A stretch of DNA of 64,000 nucleotides from Tricholomella constricta (Eukaryota; Basidiomycota; Agaricomycetes; Agaricales; Lyophyllaceae): contig JAACJP010000030.1 of assembly GCA_013368375.1 (NCBI GenBank), positions 513,597-577,596 of the forward strand, given 5' to 3'. Below the pieces are notes generated by a model, which worked only from the letters and a program-made list of their open reading frames with translations, was not told the origin of the DNA and searched no databases. Of the stretch, positions 54,551 through 62,319 are shown piece by piece. Position numbers and translations under genes: made by a program. Position 1 is the first letter of the stretch. Each line of letters opens with the position of its first letter.

Positions 54551-54688
54551 TGAGGGAAACACGTGCTCTACTTGGTACGATGGGAAGGATATGGCCCTGA
54601 GGACGACACATGGGAACCAGCAGGAAACATAGAGGGAGCAAAAGACATGGCCCTCGAATTCCATCGTCTATTCCCAAGGAAACCATGA
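54551..54688 (+). CDS. gypsy-B chromodomain behind in-frame TGA
   Basis: TGA 54551-54553 separates YEVERILDSRT from [20 protein letters not shown] and [17 protein letters not shown], which stays open to TGA 54686-54688. The first strand of the chromodomain fold is before the stop and the rest after. The context ACA-TGA-GGG would be CGA (Arg) before a C-to-T change. The reading frame beyond is fully preserved. Confidence 0.82.
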
Positions 54689-54908
54689 GACCCCACAATC
54701 TAGAATCCGACGAAATTCACGCACTTCACAAAATTTATGAAAAACCCCTTCAAGAAAACGATTTCTATCACCAAATGTATTTCGAACACCGTGACAACGA
54801 CACTACAAGAAAAAGAAAACACCAAGGAAAAAGAATTAACGAACTTCAGATGTAAATATTCAACAAAAAGAAAGCAAAGAAGGTCCTAGACACCACCAAG
54901 AAGACCGA

Positions 54909-56917
54909 CTAGTCAATGCGACGACGTTTGGACGGACCCGCGCTCGGAGTGGAACCCTCCCCGCGACCAAACCCGACCTCCCCATCCAACTTCCCCTCCA
55001 ACGGACGCATCGAAGCAATATCCTGCTCATCGTCGGCGATTAATTGGGATCGAGACATGAAGTCCGCAAGGGCGTCTTCACGAGTGAGCGAAGTTGCAAA
55101 GCAAGGAAATGATCGAACGCAGGGAAGAGTACCTCGGGGTCGACGGGAGGGGGGAAGAGCTCGAGGAGCGAATGCCGCTCCAGGACCTTATGGGCGGCGT
55201 CGACAATATCCCGGGCCGGCGACACCTCCATCTCGACGAGGGCGCGACGCAAGGCACCGTCGGCGACAAACATGTCCGACGCAAAGGCGGTACGCGCAAG
55301 TTCAAGGGCTATGACAAACTCAGACAACGAGAGAGGAACGACACGAATCAAAAAACTCACCGTCGACATGAACGCGAAGGTCCAAGGCATGACCACGCCA
55401 ATGGTCCCGGACCTCCTGAAGATGGACGACGTGCTCCTGAAGACCCGCTACCTCATCCTCGAGACCCGCAACCTGCATCCGCAGATCCTCAACCTCAGCG
55501 TCACGATCGACGTCGACGACCTCCACGGCACGCGATGTCTGCGCCTGCAGATGAAGAAGGCGTTCACGCTCGTCAGCGACTTGGGATAGGACTCCGTGAA
55601 AACGACCTTTGTGGCGTTCACCCTCGACCTCGAGACGCTCGACCTGGGAGGAAAGGACCTGAGCACGCGCGACCTCCTGGTCGTAGAGACGCTGGAGATG
55701 GAGAAACGCCTCCGGCGAAGGAACGGAAGGAGCAGGGGTAGCGAGGGGGGACGACAGCAACATGGAGGGAGGGCAGGACTGCAGGGCTGGCGATGGCAAA
55801 ACTGAATTGGACGAGCTCTTTAAAAAGAGAGGTCGTCAGGGGTCGTATCGGGGGACACCGCACGCGTAGCGCCCGACAAAGGAGGAACCAAAAGAGGAGA
55901 AGTCGGCGCCGTGGAGAAAGGGAGGGGGAACGAGGCAAAGGACACCCCCTAGACCCCTGCAGACCAGACCGCATACCCCCACGACCAACAGACGCTAATT
56001 TTCGACCCTGTCCTCGGGTACCACGAAAGATAGCACGCGCAGGCGGAGCACGGCTAAGGCGAACGGCGGCCTCGTCCCCAGAAGAAGAGGAAAGGGAAAG
56101 GACCTCCGTAGAAGGCACGGAGACAAGAGAGGAGTCGAAGGAGGGGGACGTCACACGCAAGATACGACGGATAGCGGAAAAGGACATAGCGACGCCGGTG
56201 CGGGAGAAGGAAAAACCTTCGGTACGGGTCCGCAACCACGCCAAGGGGATCGCCAATTCCCTAGATGCCACCTCTAGACCATGGTCAAGCGACAGGGAGC
56301 ACAAGGCGTGCGCCGCGCGGCAATCGACGCAGGGCAAGGTCCCACGAAGACGAACCTCCTGAAAACGGCAAGACTGATGACGACCCCGACACCGATCACA
56401 CTAGCAAAGAGCCAAAAAAGAGAATCAGCGGAAGGATCCAGCCCGATCGCGAACGAAAGACGATACTTACCGGTCCGTGCGCCTCACACCAAGCCAAAGA
56501 GGGAGGAACCCGCACAGCGGTACGCATCACCTCCGCCAGAACCGCATCTGTCAAGAGGGGCCCCCAAGACAATGAAGTCGCCGCCGGACGCGACACGGGA
56601 TCACTGGAAAATTCGAAAAGGGCCTCCGGAGTGGTCGAACGGGGGCGACGGATCTGCGGAGCCCTGACCGGAAGACGAATAACCAGTCGAGGGAAGGAGG
56701 GCGTAGGAGGAACGGGGGAAGAACTGGGGACGGCCCCGACGCTTCCATCTCGGAGAACGGCGATCCCAGGGAGAGAAGGAGTAGGGGAGACGGGTCGGGG
56801 CATGTCCAAGAACGCGACGCGCGCCCGATCTTCTTCGGATAAACGCGCCAACTCTTGATCGCGCAAAATTTGGGCAGCGGAGGCAGACGGTGCAAATTCT
56901 CGATTGAAGACCGACAT
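54909..56917 (-). CDS. gypsy-B antisense gene: Zn2Cys6 - coiled coil protein
   Basis: The ATG at 56917 (MSVFNREFAPSASAAQ) opens a 149-codon exon 1 without breaks. An intron lies at 56401-56470 (GTAAGT to TAG). Exon 2 begins CDRCRGRHQSCRF and CVDCRAAHALC, an exact C-X2-C-X6-C-X12-C-X2-C-X6-C cluster (56400-56299). A basic/Ser-rich linker (IFRGTRGQGRK) follows, then a long coiled coil (LHLQRLYDQEVARAQVLSSQ ... EVVDVDRDAEVEDLRMQVAG, about 55720-55400). The second intron is 55309-55360. Exon 3 has ASDMFVADGALRRALVEMEV and ends GPSKRRRID before TAG 54909-54911. One or two 1-nt shifts in the linker and exon 3 break the frame. The role is inferred: a nuclear DNA-binding regulator or silencer encoded by the retrotransposon. 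Confidence 0.75.
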
Positions 56918-57027
56918 GGAGATGATAAAAAGAAATTAGAGGAGAAAAAACAACCAGAGCTCTCCTCTTTTTCGATCTCCGAGATCCTCCAAATCACCCA
57001 CATGGACCCACAATCGACCTAGACCCG

Positions 57028-57044
57028 CACGTGCCCCTCACGTG
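57028..57044 (-). promoter_or_regulatory. Paired CACGTG boxes upstream of gypsy-B antisense gene
   Basis: CACGTG at 57028 and 57039 (starts 11 bp apart), followed by ACCGCGCGCG, 111 bp upstream of the antisense ATG. Same layout in gypsy-A and gypsy-C. Confidence 0.62.
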
Positions 57045-57125
57045 ACCGCGCGCGACCCAGAAAGAAAAACAACCGCCACACTATCCGTATTCGAACATCT
57101 CCCCGCGTCTCAGTGGCTCGACGCT

Positions 57126-57136
57126 TGAGGAGGGGG
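57126..57136 (+). other. gypsy-B polypurine tract
   Basis: TGAGGAGGGGG, three bases before the 3' LTR: the plus-strand priming site. Confidence 0.8.
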
Positions 57137-57139
57137 TAA

Positions 57140-57498
57140 TGTCACGACCGCCCCTAACAACCACCCCTAAAATCACATCCCACTACGCTTTCCCACGCCT
57201 ACCCACTGTATATAACATGACACCACTTCTTTCCAGACTCTTCACCTCGATATTACCTATTGTTAAGACTAGTTCTCGATTCTCGTTCTCGTTTCTCTCT
57301 CTCTCTCTCAATCTATTTGGCTTCACACCCGTATCACTTGAGCTCGTTCGTTCGAATCAGCCCCGGTGAACACCTCCGTCAACGCTCACGACCTCCGAAT
57401 ACTCCTTCGTAGGCCGTCTTCCTTGACGGACGTCAGGCCTGTCCGCTTCGGTGGTTCCAGAATAACTCTGTAACCGGCGTGCTACACAGGTCCTAACA
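57140..57498 (+). repeat. gypsy-B 3' LTR
   Basis: 359 bp, TGTCACGACCGCCCC to CAGGTCCTAACA, with a (TC)n stretch CTCTCTCTCTCTC absent from the 5' LTR but present in the LTRs of gypsy-A and gypsy-C. It is inserted into ORF3 of gypsy-D and followed by GTTTG. Confidence 0.93.
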
Positions 57499-59671
57499 GT
57501 TTGGAGGCGTGGTGGGTAGAGGGTAAGTATCCCGAAGAACCGCAGCACCCTCAGGAGTAGCGACAGCGATCCAAAGAGTCCGCCGGAACGTGGTCGAAGT
57601 TCCGCGTACGTCTAGAATCTGAACCTCCGGCATTTCTCTAGCTGCAGCTCGTACGGATTCCTCGACGACTTTTAGCGGCGTGGAAAGAGGGAAGGCCGTC
57701 GAACGAAGGTATGGCGGGTCAAGACAGACGGGAGCGGCGACCTCGAGTTTGTCGGCCGTCATAGGCACCTCATTCGCAATTGCCGGCACGGGGTCAAGGT
57801 CCATGGGGGAATGTGCCCGCGAGGTCTCAGATCCTAACGAGATCGGGGAGTCTTCGTCGTCTACTCTTTGCGGTTTGACGATACTCGACAGGAAGGCAAG
57901 GATCTCTTCTGCTGTGCGAAGAGTCTTGTCGCCTTCCTCCTCGACTCGCATTCCCGACGCTTCGTCTTCGGACCGAACAATAGGAGGGTCGTTCGCGGGA
58001 GGGGGACGGTCGTCGGTGGCCGCGAGAGGAGTGACCTCGGTGACGGGGCCCGGTGCCGCTACCTGTTCACCCGTCTTTTCGATGGCGCGCGCAGGCAGCT
58101 GTTCCGCTCTGGGAGGCTCCGCTACTCTTCCTACGTCCGAACGCTTAGGATCTCGTGTGAAGTACACCCATCGTGAGGATTTCAGCTGGTGCTCGCTGTT
58201 CACCGTCCAGTATTCCACGTTCGGGGCGGGTAGGCCAAAGACCTTCACGTCCGTCGTCAGGCCCTCGGGAACGGGGAGCTCAGAGTCGGTAGATAACTCT
58301 CGCCAGAATTCCCGATCGTAATAGGTATACTCGAAGTCGGTGTCTTTGTTCTTCCCAACCTGGACCCAACAGCCCTCCGAATCCTCTTCCCACTTGGTCC
58401 ATTTACCCGCTAGTCCCTGCGCACTTTTTTACCGGGGGTGGTTTTAACCAGGCGCCTCGGTTGTCGAAGAGTTCGACGAAGTCGGGTGGTGGCGCTAAGA
58501 ATTTAGGGTTGGGTGGAACCCGTCGTTTGATTCTCGTTTCTTCGGGGATTTCATCAGAGGCAGCTCTGGGCGAGAAGGGGCGCGGGGACTCGGGGCGGAA
58601 CGTCCATAGTCCTGTTCGTTCTCCCGGCCATCCCTGTCGTGTAGCCGATGACTCTTCTCGATGTTCTTTCCGGACTAGCGGGGCGGGGTGCCGATACGGC
58701 GTTCGATACAGACACCGGGGGCTCCCATTGCGGATGGCGACGTGATCGTAAGGATTCACAGTTTCGGAGAGAACCCGTACGTCAGTGCCGCTCGTCCAGC
58801 TATCCCGGATGTCCGACGCGATTCCCGTAGTCCATCGGTCTAAAGGGTCGAGGCGATGAGCTATGAAACAGGGAACACCTTGGCTAAGGAGCCAGAGCGA
58901 ATCTTGTTCTCGATTGCCGTTGATCCAGGCGCCCAGGAGGTCGTCGTTCGCGGCGGGGATCCCGTTTTCTCTCACAGCTGTAATGGAATCGCTCCAACTT
59001 CGAGCGACGAGTCGTCGAGCGAATTCCGTCCAAGCCGCCTTGTCCTTCAAATTCCGCTGGACCTCGACGCCCACATCAACTGCTTCTTCCCATGACGTGA
59101 TTCGGGCCAAGCTATCGATCTCACTTTTCAATGGACGAACGGGTCGGATAGTCCAGTAATTGGTGTAGGTGTTCTCCATCCTCGAGTAACTCCGCACAAT
59201 CGCGTCGAGGGCATCGAGTCGTTTTCGTAGACGCGCGATGTACTCGGGCTTGACGTAGCCGGTGTTAGGCCCATCGCTATCCCACTGCCAGCATAGGATT
59301 TCGTACTCCGGGCAGTTTTCCCGTCTCTGATATCCCGCTTGTGGCCGAGGGATGAAGCCCCGCCAGACTTGACCGTTCACCATTTGGGGTGAGACGGTGA
59401 AGTCATATCTCCCGAGATGTCCATCGAAGCGTCGTTGCGTACGATCCCTAAGGACGGCGTTCGCGAAGTCCTTGGGGACAACTCCGGGTAGGAAAGGGGT
59501 CTGAAAAGAGTTGGGGGACCAGGCTTCGACGTCTGGCTTCACCAACCGTCCGCACAATTGATTGATAGCGGGGAGTCGGAAAGCGAGGGAATCGTCTATG
59601 ACGGGAGGTTCCTCGTAACCCGAATCGCTTGGGACTCGCGGGGTCCCGAAGGATCGGCTGTCGTATCCCAT
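57499..59671 (-). pseudogene. gypsy-D ORF3 downstream of pol, unknown function
   Basis: From ATG 59671 (MGYDSRSFGTPRVPSDSGYE) the minus strand is open for 422 codons to 58403. Conserved-looking blocks are QVWRGFIPRPQAGYQRRENC, EYEILCWQWDSDGPNTGYVK and a helical middle (IARLRKRLDALDAIVRSYS). A 1-nt shift in an A6 run near 58424 stops it; the next frame continues GKWTKWEEDSEGCWVQVGKN and YYDREFWRELSTDSELPVPE to 57499, where the gypsy-B LTR cuts it. Total length would exceed 700 residues. It is on the same strand as pol, 355 bp after it, so it is an extra gene of gypsy-D. I do not recognise a catalytic domain. Confidence 0.65.
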
Positions 59672-59674
59672 CAC

Positions 59675-60029
59675 GGCAAGAGGAATAAAAGGTCGGGAGG
59701 GGGATTCGGTTTCGGTTAAGACGCGTAGTCTCGGCTCTCGATGCTCAGAAAGGCTACCTTCTGTCGATTCACAGACACCTCAGTGCTGGCTCAGAATTCA
59801 GAAGTAGCCCAGCGAGGGACGCGACGGAGTAGGGCTCGAAGTTTGTTGTTTGATCAGCAAGACCGCAACTCTAAACGCTACTGTGGCGCAGGTACGGTTC
59901 AAGTGATCGTTGGTGATGGGACGTAATGGTACCGGTATGATTGGATGGTGTCAAAGCAAAAGTGAGGGACGCAAGGGAGAAGTAAAAGATTTTGATGGCG
60001 CGTTTGAAAACTTCTCAGGGGTTCTCAGA
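59675..60029. other. Spacer between gypsy-D pol and ORF3
   Basis: About 355 bp with no gene. It would hold the promoter or internal start for ORF3 if ORF3 has its own transcript; I see no clear motif. Confidence 0.35.
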
Positions 60030-61745
60030 TTACTTAAGCTTTCTCATCACGTGATACTCGCGTTTGAGAGCGGGCGCGTTGCGTAAAGCGTATTCGGAGA
60101 CCCAGCTGTCGTCGGCAGGTTCGAATCCCTTCCAGCGGATCAAATACATTCGTCGGTTTCCGTCCTTGCGGTTGGTGAGCTTATGTCCCAGGATGGCCTC
60201 AACTTCATACTCCTCCGAGGCCATGAAGTCGCGTGTAGGCGGTAAGGTGGTTCGCTCTCCGAATCGAGCATCCGAAGGAGTGTATTTTCGAAGGTGTTCC
60301 AGGTTGAAGATCGGGTGCATGGGATAAGAGTCGGGGAGTCTAAGGCGATATACCATAGGATTGACCTTCTCCATAACTTCGAAGGGCCCAATGCTACGTT
60401 GTATTAATTTTCTTCCCGTCCCTTCGACGTCTACGAGCTCCAAAGAATGAGGGTTCACCAGCGCGTAATCCCCTTCCTTGAGTTCTTCTACTGGGCGGCG
60501 TCCTTTGTTGTAGGCCTTAGCTTGTCTCTCCTGAGCTAAGATAACCGCATCACGGGCGTTCTTTCTGTGGAGCTCTAGCTCTTCCAAGAATCCTTCGCTC
60601 TTCTGACTCGCCAAAAACGGTCTCCGTACGGGGTCCGCCGCGGGTACTACGACGCCGGCGGTCGTTTGCGGCTTGTAACCCATGAGTAAGAAGTTGGGAG
60701 AATAGGTAGTGGTAGAATGTACAGCGGAGTTGTAGGCGTGCGCAAGGGCAGACAACCACCTAGCCCAGGAGGTTCTGTCGTTAGCCACGTAGGCTCGCAG
60801 CATTTGCTCTAAGGTCGCGTTAAGGATTTCTGTTTGTCCGTCGGTCTGCGGATGATGGGCCGACGATAGAGCCATTACACCGCCCTAGCTTTCTACTACG
60901 GATCTCCAAAAAGCGGTGGACCATCGTCGATCCCGGTCAGCGATGATTCGTTCGGGCAAACCGTAAACGTTCGCTATTTTCTCTACGAATATCCGGGCGA
61001 ATCCTTCTTGTGACAACGTCTCATGAGTGGGTATGAATAGGCCGTATTTCGTGAGCTTATCAACGATAACTAGCACCGCGGTGTATTTCTGCTCTCTGGA
61101 GGGGGGAAGACCCGTGATAAGGTCAAGGGATACGGTCGCAAAGGGACGTGCAGGTACGTGCGCGGGTCTAAGTCCTCCCATTTTCTTCAGCCTACTGGTC
61201 TTAATCTTCTGACAGACATCGCATGAAGAGACGAAGTCGTGGGCGTCTTTAGCCATCGTAGACCAGAAGAATAGTTCTTTTAATCGGAGTAATAGTCTTC
61301 TCGTCCCTTCGTGCGCGCCTTCGAAAGGGGATTCGTGTATCCATTTCAAGATAAATCCGATTTCACTCCTTGGTACACATAGTCTAGTGTTCCAATCAGC
61401 GTCGATGAAGTAAAGGAGCCCGTTGCTTCCTCGCTGAAATCGGGAAGGGGTGAGGACCTTTTGGGCGTTAGGAACTTCCTCAGGATATTTACTTGCGAGG
61501 TGAGAGTCTTCAGGGTAAGCTTTACGGAACCGCTCGACGAGGTCAGGGTGCATTGAGACTAGGAGATGAGATTTCTTGCTCCAGCTATCATCCAGAGTCT
61601 CTAGAGGCACTTTGACTCCAGCTGGGTAAGTCCAGTGATCCCCGTTAGAGAAGGGGAGACCCTCGCGGACGGATTCATGGCCTTCCACCAGCTCGCTCTG
61701 CCGGTTAGCTGTCGCGTCACCGTCGCAGAGGTCATTCTCCCGCAG
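60030..61745 (-). pseudogene. gypsy-D pol C-terminal half: integrase and chromodomain
   Basis: Minus-strand frame: a segment with SMHPDLVERFRKAYPEDSHL, the integrase HHCC finger (HESPFEGAHEGTRRLLLRL ... CDVCQKIKTSRLKKMGG), the catalytic core (SLDLITGLPPSREQKYTAVL, IIADRDRRWS), then a TAG at about 60885, then HHPQTDGQTEILNATLEQML (catalytic Glu). An SH3-like C-terminal region and a chromodomain follow (EEYEVEAILGHKL, RRMYLIRWKGFEPADDSW), ending at TAA 60030. The single TAG is the only break in about 570 codons. RT and everything upstream are cut off by gypsy-C at 61750. The sequence differs clearly from gypsy-A/B integrase, so it is a separate family. Confidence 0.87.
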
Positions 61746-61750
61746 GTTTG

Positions 61751-62097
61751 TGTTAGGACCTGTGTAGCACGCCGGTTACAGAGTTATTCTGGAACCACCG
61801 AAGCGGACAGGCCTGACGTCCGTCAAGGAAGACGGCCTACGAAGGAGTATTCGGAGGTCGTGAGCGTCGACGGAGGTGTTCACCGGGGCTGATTCGAACG
61901 AACGAGCTCAAGTGATACGGGTGTGAAGCCAAATAGATTGAGAGAGAGAGAGAGAAACGAGAACGAGAATCGAGAACTAGTCTTAACAATAGGTAATATC
62001 GAGGTAAGGAGTCTGAAAAGAAGTGGTGCCATCATATATACGGTGGACGTGCGTGGGAAAGCGTAAGTGATTGCGAGTTTTAGGGGCGGTCGTGACA
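61751..62097 (-). repeat. gypsy-C 3' LTR (reverse orientation)
   Basis: 347 bp, the reverse complement of TGTCACGACCGCCCC...GGTCCTAACA, close to gypsy-A's 5' LTR (TATATATGATGG core, TC-run) and gypsy-B's 3' LTR. The element body lies to the right, so this is the 3' LTR. The base run next to it is GTTTG (61746-61750). Confidence 0.92.
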
Positions 62098-62110
62098 TTA
62101 CCCCCTTCTC
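62098..62110 (-). other. gypsy-C polypurine tract
   Basis: TTACCCCCTTCTC on the plus strand, read as GAGAAGGGGGTAA before the LTR on the minus strand, equivalent to the tract in gypsy-B. Confidence 0.75.
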
Positions 62111-62196
62111 AAGCGTCGAGCCACTGAGACGCGGAAAAGGAAATGTTCGAATACGGGGAGTGTGGCGGTTATTCTCCTTTCTGGGTCGCGCGCGGT

Positions 62197-62213
62197 CACG
62201 TGAGGGGCACGTG
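62197..62213 (+). promoter_or_regulatory. Paired CACGTG boxes upstream of gypsy-C antisense gene
   Basis: GCGCGCGGT then CACGTG at 62197 and 62208 (starts 11 bp apart), 112 bp before ATG 62320. Third conserved instance of the same arrangement. Confidence 0.62.
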
Positions 62214-62319
62214 TCGGTCTCGGTTGTAGGTCCTTGTGGGTGTTTTTGAGGATCTCGGAGATCGAAAGAGAAAAAACTTAGGTTGTTTGTTCCTCCTCCA
62301 TCTTCTCTTCGTCCTGCTC

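Larger units (their letters stand above)
46991..57498 (+). mobile_element. gypsy-B: nearly complete chromodomain Ty3/gypsy element
   Basis: 10.5 kb with 5' LTR, gag, pol, chromodomain, antisense Zn2Cys6 gene, polypurine tract and 3' LTR. It is the best-preserved member of the family shared with gypsy-A and gypsy-C. Gag has a TGA, a frameshift and a stop, while pol is open over more than 1,370 codons. The flanks are GGTCC and GTTTG, so there is no target duplication. The two LTRs agree only in their first 110 bp or so, so the element looks recombinant. Confidence 0.95.

Noticed and set aside
58420..58430. Programmed frameshift at A-AAA-AAG in gypsy-D ORF3
   Set aside because: The downstream frame needs a +1 shift, while this heptamer supports -1, which meets a stop within a few codons. 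A simple 1-nt insertion in the A-run is more likely.
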